DNA from: Yamagishiella unicocca
Taxonomy: Eukaryota > Chlorophyta > Chlorophyceae > Chlamydomonadales > Volvocaceae
DNA: 64,000 bases
Direction of reading: 5' to 3'
Assembly: GCA_003116995.1 (NCBI GenBank)
Contig: BDSL01000120.1
Span: forward strand, 1 to 64,000
Shown here: positions 35,101 to 47,100 of the stretch, piece after piece
How the letters are laid out: each line of letters begins with the position of its first letter
How positions within the stretch are numbered: the first letter of the stretch is position 1
Position numbers and translations under genes: made by a program
Notes under the pieces: generated by a model
What the model was told of the DNA's origin: nothing
What the model saw: the letters and a program-made list of their open reading frames with translations, nothing else
Databases searched by the model: none

Positions 35101-38100
35101 AGGAGGCGGCGACGGTGATGGAGGCGGCGACGGCGGCTCTGGTGGCGGCGAGGGTGGCGACGGCGGCGGTGAAGGAGACGGCGGCGGGGATGGCGGCGGT
35201 GAGGGAGAGGGCGGCTCTGGCGGCGGCGACGGCGGCGACGGCGGCGGAGGAGGCGATGGAGGCGGTGATGGTGGTGATGGCGGTGACGGCGGCGGCGATG
35301 GTGGTGAGGGCGGTGCAGGTGGCAGCGGAGGCGGTGCCGGCGGCGAAGGTGGCATCGGGGGCGGCGATGGTGGTGAGGGAGGTTGAGGAGGTGAAGGAGG
35401 CGGCGACGGTGATGGAGGCGGCGACGGCGGCTCTGGTGGCGGCGAGGGTGGCGACGGCGGCGGTGAAGGAGACGGCGGCGGGGATGGTGGCGGTGAGGGA
35501 GAGGGCGGCTCTGGCGGCGGCGACGGCGGCGACGGCGGCGGAGGAGGCGATGGAGGCGGTGATGGTGGTGATGGCGGCGATGGTGGCGGCGATGGTGGTG
35601 AGGGCGGTGCAGGTGGCAGCGGAGGCGGTGCCGGCGGCGAAGGTGGCATCGGGGGCGGCGATGGTGGTGAGGGAGGTTGAGGAGGTGAAGGAGGCGGCGA
35701 CGGTGATGGAGGCGGCGACGGCGGCTCTGGTGGCGGCGAGGGTGGCGACGGCGGCGGTGAAGGAGACGGCGGCGGGGATGGCGGCGGTGAGGGAGAGGGC
35801 GGCTCTGGCAGCGGCGACGGCGGCGACGGCGGCGGAGGAGGCGATGGAGGCGGTGATGGTGGTGATGGCGGCGATGGTGGCGGCGATGGTGGTGAGGGCG
35901 GTGCAGGTGGCAGCGGAGGCGGTGCCGGCGGCGAAGGTGGCATGGGGGGCGGCGATGGTGGTGAGGGAGGTTGAGGAGGTGAAGGAGGCGGCGACGGTGA
36001 TGGAGGCGGCGACGGCGGCTCTGGCGGCGGCGAGGGTGGCGACGGCGGCGGTGAAGGAGACGGCGGCGGGGATGGCGGCGGTGGAGGAGATGGCGGCTCT
36101 GGCGGCGGCGACGGGGGCGACGGCGGAGGAGGAGGCGATGGAGGCGGTGATGGTGGTGATGGCGGTGACGGCGGCGGCGATGGTGGTGAAGGCGGTGCAG
36201 GTGGCAGCGGAGGCGGTGCCGGCGGCGAAGGTGGCATCGGGGGCGGCGATGGTGGTGAGGGAGGTTGAGGAGGTGAAGGAGGCGGCGACGGTGATGGAGG
36301 CGGCGACGGCGGCTCTGGTGGCGGCGAGGGTGGCGACGGCGGCGGTGAAGGAGACGGCGGCGGGGATGGCGGCGGTGAGGGAGAGGGCGGCTCTGGCGGC
36401 GGCGACGGCGGCGACGGCGGCGGAGGAGGCGATGGAGGCGGTGATGGTGGTGATGGCGGCGATGGTGGCGGCGATGGTGGTGAGGGCGGTGCAGGTGGCA
36501 GCGGAGGCGGTGCCGGCGGCGAAGGTGGCATGGGGGGCGGCGATGGTGGTGAGGGAGGTTGAGGAGGTGAAGGAGGCGGCGACGGTGATGGAGGCGGCGA
36601 CGGCGGCTCTGGCGGCGGCGAGGGTGGCGACGGCGGCGGTGAAGGAGACGGCGGCAAGGATGGCGGCGGTGGAGGAGATGGCGGCTCTGGCGGCGGCGAC
36701 GGGGGCGACGGCGGAGGAGGAGGCGATGGAGGCGGTGATGGTGGTGATGGCGGTGACGGCGGCGGCGATGGTGGTGAAGGCGGTGCAGGTGGCAGCGGAG
36801 GCGGTGCCGGCGGCGAAGGTGGCATCGGGGGCGGCGATGGTGGTGAGGGAGGTTGAGGAGGTGAAGGAGGCGGCGACGGTGATGGAGGCGGCGACGGCGG
36901 CTCTGGTGGCGGCGAGGGTGGCGACGGCGGCGGTGAAGGAGACGGCGGCGGGGATGGCGGCGGTGAGGGAGAGGGCGGCTCTGGCGGCGGCGACGGCGGC
37001 GACGGCGGCGGAGGAGGCGATGGAGGCGGTGATGGTGGTGATGGCGGCGATGGTGGCGGCGATGGTGGTGAGGGCGGTGCAGGTGGCAGCGGAGGCGGTG
37101 CCGGCGGCGAAGGTGGCATCGGGGGCGGCGATGGTGGTGAGGGAGGTTGAGGAGGTGAAGGAGGCGGCGACGGTGATGGAGGCGGCGACGGCGGCTCTGG
37201 CGGCGGCGAGGGTGGCGACGGCGGCGGTGAAGGAGACGGCGGCGGGGATGGCGGCGGTGAGGGAGAGGGCGGCTCTGGCGGCGGCGACGGGGGCGACGGC
37301 GGAGGAGGAGGCGATGGAGGCGGTGATGGTGGTGATGGCGGTGACGGCGGCGGCGATGGTGGTGAAGGCGGTGCAGGTGGCATCGGAGGCGGTGCCGGCG
37401 GCGAAGGTGGCATCGGGGGCGGCGATGGTGGTGAGGGAGGTTGAGGAGGTGAAGGAGGCGGCGACGGTGATGGAGGCGGCGACGGCGGCTCTGGTGGCGG
37501 CGAGGGTGGCGACGGCGGCGGTGAAGGAGACGGCGGCGGGGATGGTGGCGGTGAGGGAGAGGGCGGCTCTGGCGGCGGCGACGGCGGCGACGGCGGCGGA
37601 GGAGGCGATGGAGGCGGTGATGGTGGTGATGGCGGTGACGGCGGCGGCGATGGTGGTGAGGGCGGTGCAGGTGGCAGCGGAGGCGGTGCCGGCGGCGAAG
37701 GTGGCATGGGGGGCGGCGATGGTGGTGAGGGAGGTTGAGGAGGTGAAGGAGGCGGCGACGGTGATGGAGGCGGCGACGGCGGCTCTGGCGGCGGCGAGGG
37801 TGGCGACGGCGGCGGTGAAGGAGACGGCGGCGGGGATGGCGGCGGTGGAGGAGATGGCGGCTCTGGCGGCGGCGACGGGGGCGACGGCGGAGGAGGAGGC
37901 GATGGAGGCGGTGATGGTGGTGATGGCGGTGACGGCGGCGGCGATGGTGGTGAAGGCGGTGCAGGTGGCAGCGGAGGCGGTGCCGGCGGCGAAGGTGGCA
38001 TCGGGGGCGGCGATGGTGGTGAGGGAGGTTGAGGAGGTGAAGGAGGCGGCGACGGTGATGGAGGCGGCGACGGCGGCTCTGGTGGCGGCGAGGGTGGCGA

Positions 38101-41100
38101 CGGCGGCGGTGAAGGAGACGGCGGCGGGGATGGCGGCGGTGAGGGAGAGGGCGGCTCTGGCGGCGGCGACGGCGGCGACGGCGGCGGAGGAGGCGATGGA
38201 GGCGGTGATGGTGGTGATGGCGGCGATGGTGGCGGCGATGGTGGTGAGGGCGGTGCAGGTGGCAGCGGAGGCGGTGCCGGCGGCGAAGGTGGCATCGGGG
38301 GCGGCGATGCTGGTGAGGGAGGTTGAGGAGGTGAAGGAGGCGGCGACGGTGATGGAGGCGGCGACGGCGGCTCTGGTGGCGGCGAGGGTGGCGACGGCGG
38401 CGGTGAAGGAGACGGCGGCGGGGATGGTGGCGGTGAGGGAGAGGGCGGCTCTGGCGGCGGCGACGGCGGCGACGGCGGAGGAGGAGGCGATGGAGGCGGT
38501 GATGGTGGTGATGGCGGTGACGGCGGCGGCGATGGTGGTGAGGGCGGTGCAGGTGGCATCGGAGGCGGTGCCGGCGGCGAAGGTGGCATCGGGGGCGGCG
38601 ATGGTGGTGAGGGAGGTTGAGGAGGTGAAGGAGGCGGCGACGGTGATGGAGGCGGCGACGGCGGCTCTGGTGGCGGCGAGGGTGGCGACGGCGGCGGTGA
38701 AGGAGACGGCGGCGGGGATGGTGGCGGTGAGGGAGAGGGCGGCTCTGGCGGCGGCGACGACGGGGACGGCGGCGGAGGAGGCGATGGAGGCGGTGATGGT
38801 GGTGATGGCGGCGATGGTGGCGGCGATGGTGGTGAGGGCGGTGCAGGTGGCAGCGGAGGCGGTGCCGGCGGCGAAGGTGGCATCGGGGGCGGCGATGGTG
38901 GTGAGGGAGGTTGAGGAGGTGAAGGAGGCGGCGACGGTGATGGAGGCGGCGACGGCGGCTCTGGTGGCGGCGAGGGTGGCGATGGCGGCGGTGAAGGAGA
39001 CGGCGGCGGGGATGGCGGCGGTGGAGGAGATGGCGGCTCTGGCGGCGGCGACGGGGGCGACGGCGGAGGAGGAGGCGATGGAGGCGGTGATGGTGGTGAT
39101 GGCGGTGACGGCAGCGGCGATGGTGGTGAAGGCGGTGCAGGTGGCAGCGGAGGCGGTGCCGGCGGCGAAGGTGGCATCGGGGGCGGCGATGGTGGTGAGG
39201 GAGGTTGAGGAGGTGAAGGAGGCGGCGACGGTGATGGAGGCGGCGACGGCGGCTCTGGTGGCGGCGAGGGTGGCGACGGCGGCGGTGAAGGAGACGGCGG
39301 CGGGGATGGTGGCGGTGAGGGAGAGGGCGGCTCTGGCGGCGGCGACGGCGGCGACGGCGGCGGAGGAGGCCATGGAGGAGGTGATGGTGGTGATGGCGGC
39401 GATGGTGGCGGCGATGGTGGTGAGGGCGGTGCAGGTGGCAGCGGAGGCGGTGCCGGCGGCGAAGGTGGCATCGGGGGCGGCGAGGGTGGTGAGGGAGGTT
39501 GAGGAGGTGAAGGAGGCGGCGACGGTGATGGAGGCGGCGACGGCGGCTCTGGTGGCGGCGAGGGTGGCGACGGCGGCGGTGAAGGAGACGGCGGCGGGGA
39601 TGGTGGCGGTGAGGGAGAGGGCGGCTCTGGCGGCGGCGACGACGGGGACGGCGGCGGAGGAGGCGATGGAGGCGGTGATGGTGGTGATGGCGGCGATGGT
39701 GGCGGCGATGGTGGTGAGGGCGGTGCAGGTGGCAGCGGAGGCGGTGCCGGCGGCGAAGGTGGCATCGGGGGCGGCGATGGTGGTGAGGGAGGTTGAGGAG
39801 GTGAAGGAGGCGGCGACGGTGATGGAGGCGGCGACGGCGGCTCTGGTGGCGGCGAGGGTGGCGATGGCGGCGGTGAAGGAGACGGCGGCGGGGATGGCGG
39901 CGGTGGAGGAGATGGCGGCTCTGGCGGCGGCGACGGGGGCGACGGCGGAGGAGGAGGCGATGGAGGCGGTGATGGTGGTGATGGCGGTGACGGCAGCGGC
40001 GATGGTGGTGAAGGCGGTGCAGGTGGCAGCGGAGGCGGTGCCGGCGGCGAAGGTGGCATCGGGGGCGGCGATGGTGGTGAGGGAGGTTGAGGAGGTGAAG
40101 GAGGCGGCGACGGTGATGGAGGCGGCGACGGCGGCTCTGGTGGCGGCGAGGGTGGCGACGGCGGCGGTGAAGGAGACGGCGGCGGGGATGGTGGCGGTGA
40201 GGGAGAGGGCGGCTCTGGCGGCGGCGACGGCGGCGACGGCGGCGGAGGAGGCCATGGAGGAGGTGATGGTGGTGATGGCGGCGATGGTGGCGGCGATGGT
40301 GGTGAGGGCGGTGCAGGTGGCAGCGGAGGCGGTGCCGGCGGCGAAGGTGGCATCGGGGGCGGCGATGGTGGTGAGGGAGGTTGAGGAGGTGAAGGAGGCG
40401 GCGACGGTGATGGAGGCGGCGACGGCGGCTCTGGTGGCGGCGACGGCGGTGATGGAGGAGGTGGGGGCGACGGCGGCAGGGATGGCGGCGGTGAGGGAGA
40501 GGGCGGCTCTGGCGGCGGCGACGGCGGCGACGGCGGCAGAGGAGGCGATGGAGGCGGTGATGGTGGTGATGGCGGTGACGGCGGTGGCGATGGTGGTGAA
40601 GGCGGTGCAGGTGGCAGCGGAGGCGGTGCCGGCGGCGAAGGTGGCATCGGGGGCGGCGATGGTGGTGAGGGAGGTTGAGGAGGTGAAGGAGGCGGCGACG
40701 GTGATGGAGGCGGCGACGGCGGCTCTGGTGGCGGCGAGGGTGGCGACGGCGGCGGTGAAGGAGACGGCGGCGGGGATGGCGGCGGTGAGGGAGAGGGCGG
40801 CTCTGGCGGCGGCGACGGCGGCGACGGCGGCGGAGGAGGCGATGGAGGCGGTGATGGTGGTGATGGCGGTGACGGCGGCGGCGATGGTGGTGAAGGCGGT
40901 GCAGGTGGCAGCGGAGGCGGTGCCGGCGGCGAAGGTGGCATCGGGGGCGGCGAGGGTGGTGAAGGAGGTTGAGGAGGTGAAGGAGGCGGCGACGGTGATG
41001 GAGGCGGCGACGGCGGCTCTGGCGGCGGCGAGGGTGGCGATGGCGGTGGTGAAGGAGACGGCGGCGGGGATGGCGGCGGTGAGGGAGAGGGCGGCTCTGG

Positions 41101-44100
41101 CGGCGGCGACGGCGGCGACGGCGGCGGAGGAGGCGATGGAGGCGGTGATGGTGGTGATGGCGGCGACGGCGGCGGCGATGGTGGTGAGGGCGGTGCTGGG
41201 GGCAGCGGAGGCGGTGCCGGTGGCGAAGGCGGCATCGGGGGCGGCGATGGTGGTGAGGGAGGTTGAGGAGGTGAAGGAGGCGGCGACGGTGATGGAGGCG
41301 GCGACGGCGGCTCTGGTGGCGGCGAGGGTGGCGACGGCGGCGGTGAAGGAGACGGCGGCGGGGATGGCGGCGGTGAGGGAGAGGGCGGCTCTGGCGGCGG
41401 CGACGGCGGCGACGGCGGCGGAGGAGGCGATGGAGGCGGTGATGGTGGTGATGGCGGTGACGGCGGCGGCGATGGTGGTGAAGGCGGTGCAGGTGGCAGC
41501 GGAGGCGGTGCCGGCGGCGAAGGTGGCATCGGGGGCGGCGAGGGTGGTGAAGGAGGTTGAGGAGGTGAAGGAGGCGGCGACGGTGATGGAGGCGGCGACG
41601 GCGGCTCTGGCGGCGGCGAGGGTGGCGATGGCGGCGGTGAAGGAGACGGCGGCGGGGATGGCGGCGGTGAGGGAGAGGGCGGCTCTGGCGGCGGCGACGG
41701 CGGCGACGGCGGCGGAGGAGGCGATGGAGGCGGTGATGGTGGTGATGGCGGCGACGGCGGCGGCGATGGTGGTGAGGGCGGTGCTGGGGGCAGCGGAGGC
41801 GGTGCCGGTGGCGAAGGCGGCATCGGGGGCGGCGATGGTGGTGAGGGAGGTTGAGGAGGTGAAGGAGGCGGCGACGGTGATGGAGGCGGCGACGGCGGCT
41901 CTGGTGGCGGCGAGGGTGGCGACGGCGGCGGTGAAGGAGACGGCGGCGGGGATGGTGGCGGTGAGGGAGAGGGCGGCTCTGGCGGCGGCGACGGCGGCGA
42001 CGGCGGCGGAGGAGGCGATGGAGGCGGTGATGGTGGTGATGGCGGCGATGGTGGCGGCGATGGTGGTGAGGGCGGTGCAGGTGGCAGCGGAGGCGGTGCC
42101 GGCGGCGAAGGTGGCATGGGGGCGGCGATGGTGGTGAGGGAGGTTGAGGAGGTGAAGGAGGCGGCGACGGTGATGGAGGCGGCGACGGCGGCTCTGGCGG
42201 CGGCGAGGGTGGCGACGGCGGCGGTGAAGGAGACGGCGGCGGGGATGGCGGCGGTGGAGGAGATGGCGGCTCTGGCGGCGGCGACGGGGGCGACGGCGGA
42301 GGAGGAGGCGATGGAGGCGGTGATGGTGGTGATGGCGGTGACGGCGGCGGCGATGGTGGTGAAGGCGGTGCAGGTGGCAGCGGAGGCGGTGCCGGCGGCG
42401 AAGGTGGCATCGGGGGCGGCGATGGTGGTGAGGGAGGTTGAGGAGGTGAAGGAGGCGGCGACGGTGATGGAGGCGGCGACGGCGGCTCTGGTGGCGGCGA
42501 GGGTGGCGACGGCGGCGGTGAAGGAGACGGCGGCGGGGATGGCGGCGGTGAGGGAGAGGGCGGCTCTGGCGGCGGCGACGGCGGCGACGGCGGCGGAGGA
42601 GGCGATGGAGGCGGTGATGGTGGTGATGGCGGTGACGGCGGCGGCGATGGTGGTGAAGGCGGTGCAGGTGGCAGCGGAGGCGGTGCCGGCGGCGAAGGTG
42701 GCATCGGGGGCGGCGAGGGTGGTGAAGGAGGTTGAGGAGGTGAAGGAGGCGGCGACGGTGATGGAGGCGGCGACGGCGGCTCTGGCGGCGGCGAGGGTGG
42801 CGATGGCGGCGGTGAAGGAGACGGCGGCGGGGATGGCGGCGGTGAGGGAGAGGGCGGCTCTGGCGGCGGCGACGGCGGCGACGGCGGAGGAGGAGGCGAT
42901 GGAGGCGGTGATGGTGGTGATGGCGGTGACGGCGGCGGCGATGGTGGTGAGGGCGGTGCAGGTGGCATCGGAGGCGGTGCCGGCGGCGAAGGTGGCATCG
43001 GGGGCGGCGATGGTGGTGAGGGAGGTTGAGGAGGTGAAGGAGGCGGCGACGGAGATGGAGGCGGCGACGGCGGCTCTGGCGGCGGCGACGGCGGTGATGG
43101 AGGAGGTGGGGGCGACGGTGGCGGGGATGGCGGCGGTGAGGGAGAGGGCGGCTCTGGCGGCGGCGACGGCGGCGACGGCGGCGGAGGAGGCGATGGAGGC
43201 GGTGATGGTGGTGATGGCGGTGACGGCGGCGGCGATGGTGGTGAAGGCGGTGCAGGTGGCAGCGGAGGCGGTGCCGGCGGCGAAGGTGGCATCGGGGGCG
43301 GCGAGGGTGGTGAAGGAGGTTGAGGAGGTGAAGGAGGCGGCGACGGTGATGGAGGCGGCGACGGCGGCTCTGGCGGCGGCGAGGGTGGCGATGGCGGCGG
43401 TGAAGGAGACGGCGGCGGGGATGGCGGCGGTGAGGGAGAGGGCGGCTCTGGCGGCGGCGATGGCGGCGACGGCGGCGGCGGAGGCGATGGAGGCGGTGAT
43501 GGTGGTGATGGCGGCGACGGCGGCGGCGATGGTGGTGAGGGCGGTGCTGGGGGCAGCGGAGGCGGTGCCGGCGGCGAAGGCGGCATCGGGGGCGGAGAGG
43601 GTGGTGAGGGAGGTTGAGGAGGTGAAGGAGGCGGCGACGGTGATGGAGGCGGCGACGGCGGCTCTGGCGGCGGCGAGGGTGGCGACGGCGGGGGTGGAGG
43701 AGACGGTGGCGGGGAGGGCGGGGATGGAGGCGGCGGAGGCGGCGACGGCGGCGGTGGAGGAGATGGCGGTGACGGAGGCGGAGATGGAGGCGACGGCGGA
43801 GGTGGAGGCGACGGGGGCGGTGATGGAGGTGACGGAGGCGAAGGTGGCGGTGATGGGGGCAGCGGCGGGCTTGGAGGCAACGGAGGCGGTGATGGAGGCA
43901 ATGGCGGCGATGGAGGCGCCGGGGGCGGCGCTGGGGGCGACGGCGGCGACGGCGGCGGTGCCGGGGGCAATGGAGGAGACGGAGGCACTGGCGGCGGCGA
44001 CGGCGGTGATGGAGGAGGTGGGGGCGACGGTGGTGGGGATGGAGGGGATGGCGGCGACGGAGGCGGCGATGGAGGAGGTGGGGGAGAAGGCGGTAACGGA

Positions 44101-47100
44101 GGCGGTGACGGCGGCGACGGCGGCGGAGGAGGCGATGGAGGAGGTGATGGTGGTGATGGCGGCGACGGCGGCGGCGATGGTGGTGAGGGCGGTGCTGGGG
44201 GCAGCGGAGGCGGTGCCGGCGGCGAAGGCGGCATCGGGGGCGGAGAGGGTGGTGAGGGAGGTTGAGGAGGTGAAGGAGGCGGCGACGGTGATGGAGGCGG
44301 CGACGGCGGCTCTGGCGGCGGCGAGGGTGGCGACGGCGGCGGTGGAGGAGACGGTGGCGGGGAGGGCGGGGATGGAGGCGGCGGAGGCGGCGACGGCGGC
44401 GGTGGAGGAGATGGCGGTGACGGAGGCGGAGATGGAGGCGACGGCGGAGGTGGAGGCGACGGGGGCGGTGATGGAGGTGACGGAGGCGAAGGTGGCGGTG
44501 ATGGCGGCAGCGGCGGGCTTGGAGGCAACGGAGGCGGTGATGGAGGCAATGGCGGCGATGGAGGTGCCGGGGGCGGCGCTGGGGGCGACGGCGGCGACGG
44601 CGGCGGTGCCGGGGGCAATGGAGGAGACGGAGGCACTGGCGGCGGAGACGGCGGTGATGGAGGAGGTGGGGGCGATGGTGGTGGGGATGGAGGGGATGGC
44701 GGCGACGGAGGCGGCGATGGAGGAGGTGGGGGAGAAGGCGGTAACGGAGGCGGTGATGGCGGCGACGGTGGCGGAGGAGGCGATGGAGGAGGTGATGGTG
44801 GTGATGGCGGCGACGGCGGCGGCGATGGTGGTGAGGGCGGTGCTGGGGGCAGCGGAGGCGGTGCCGGCGGCGAAGGCGGCATCGGGGGCGGAGAGGGTGG
44901 TGAGGGAGGTTGAGGAGGTGAAGGAGGCGGCGACGGTGATGGAGGCGGCGACGGCGGCTCTGGCGGCGGCGAGGGTGGCGACGGCGGCGGTGGAGGAGAC
45001 GGTGGCGGGGAGGGCGGGGAAGGAGGCGGCGGAGGCGGCGACGGCGGCGGTGGAGGAGATGGCGGTGACGGAGGCGGAGATGGAGGCGACGGCGGAGGTG
45101 GAGGCGACGGGGGCGGTGATGGAGGTGACGGAGGCGAAGGTGGCGGTGATGGGGGCAGCGGCGGGCTTGGAGGCAACGGAGGCGGTGATGGAGGCAATGG
45201 CGGCGATGGAGGCGCCGGGGGCGGCGCTGGGGGCGACGGCGGCGACGGCGGCGGTGCCGGGGGCAATGGAGGAGACGGAGGCACTGGCGGCGGCGACGGC
45301 GGTGATGGAGGAGGTGGGGGCGACGGTGGTGGGGATGGAGGGGATGGCGGCGACGGAGGCGGTGATGGAGGGGGTGGGGGAGAAGGCGGTAACGGAGGCG
45401 GTGACGGCGGCGACGGCGGCGGAGGAGGCGATGGAGGAGGTGATGGTGGTGATGGCGGCGACGGCGGCGGCGATGGTGGTGAGGGCGGTGCTGGGGGCAG
45501 CGGAGGCGGTGCCGGCGGCGAAGGCGGCATCGGGGGCGGAGAGGGTGGTGAGGGAGGTTGAGGAGGTGAAGGAGGCGGCGACGGTGATGGAGGCGGCGAT
45601 GGCGGCTCTGGCGGCGGCGAGGGTGGCGACGGCGGCGGTGGAGGAGACGGTGGCGGGGAGGGCGGGGATGGAGGCGGCGGAGGCGGCGACGGCGGCGGTG
45701 GAGGAGATGGCGGTGACGGAGGCGGAGATGGAGGCGACGGCGGAGGTGGAGGCGACGGGGGCGGTGATGGAGGTGACGGAGGCGAAGGTGGCGGTGATGG
45801 CGGCAGCGGCGGGCTTGGAGGCAACGGAGGCGGTGATGGAGGCAATGGCGGCGATGGAGGTGCCGGGGGCGGCGCTGGGGGCGACGGCGGCGACGGCGGC
45901 GGTGCCGGGGGCAATGGAGGAGACGGAGGCACTGGCGGCGGAGACGGCGGTGATGGAGGAGGTGGGGGCGATGGTGGTGGGGATGGAGGGGATGGCGGCG
46001 ACGGAGGCGGCGATGGAGGAGGTGGGGGAGAAGGCGGTAACGGAGGCGGTGATGGCGGCGACGGTGGCGGAGGAGGCGATGGAGGAGGTGATGGTGGTGA
46101 TGGCGGCGACGGCGGCGGCGATGGTGGTGAGGGCGGTGCTGGGGGCAGCGGAGGCGGTGCCGGCGGCGAAGGCGGCATCGGGGGCGGAGAGGGTGGTGAG
46201 GGAGGTTGAGGAGGTGAAGGAGGCGGCGACGGTGATGGAGGCGGCGACGGCGGCTCTGGCGGCGGCGAGGGTGGCGACGGCGGCGGTGGAGGAGACGGTG
46301 GCGGGGAGGGCGGGGAAGGAGGCGGCGGAGGCGGCGACGGCGGCGGTGGAGGAGATGGCGGTGACGGAGGCGGAGATGGAGGCGACGGCGGAGGTGGAGG
46401 CGACGGGGGCGGTGATGGAGGTGACGGAGGCGAAGGTGGCGGTGATGGGGCAGCGGCGGGCTTGGAGGCAACGGAGGCGGTGATGGAGGCAATGGCGGCG
46501 ATGGAGGCGCCGGGGGCGGCGCTGGGGGCGACGGCGGCGACGGCGGCGGTGCCGGGGGCAATGGAGGAGACGGAGGCACTGGCGGCGGCGACGGCGGTGA
46601 TGGAGGAGGTGGGGGCGACGGTGGTGGGGATGGAGGGGATGGCGGCGACGGAGGCGGTGATGGAGGGGGTGGGGGAGAAGGCGGTAACGGAGGCGGTGAT
46701 GGCGGCGACGGCGGCGGAGGAGGCGATGGAGGAGGTGATGGTGGTGATGGCGGCGACGGCGGCGGCGATGGTGGTGAGGGCGGTGCTGGGGGCAGCGGAG
46801 GCGGTGCCGGCGGCGAAGGCGGCATCGGGTACGGAGAGGGTGGTGAGGGAGGTTGAGGAGGTGAAGGAGGCGGCGACGGTGATGGAGGCGGCGATGGTGG
46901 CTCTGGCGGCGGCGAGGGTGGCGACGGCGGCGGTGGAGGAGACGGTGGCGGGGAGGGCGGGGATGGAGGCGGCGGAGGCGGCGACGGCGGCGGTGGAGGA
47001 GATGGCGGTGACGGAGGCGGAGATGGAGGCGACGGCGGAGGTGGAGGCGACGGGGGCGGTGATGGAGGTGACGGACGCGAAGGTGGCGGTGATGGCGGCA

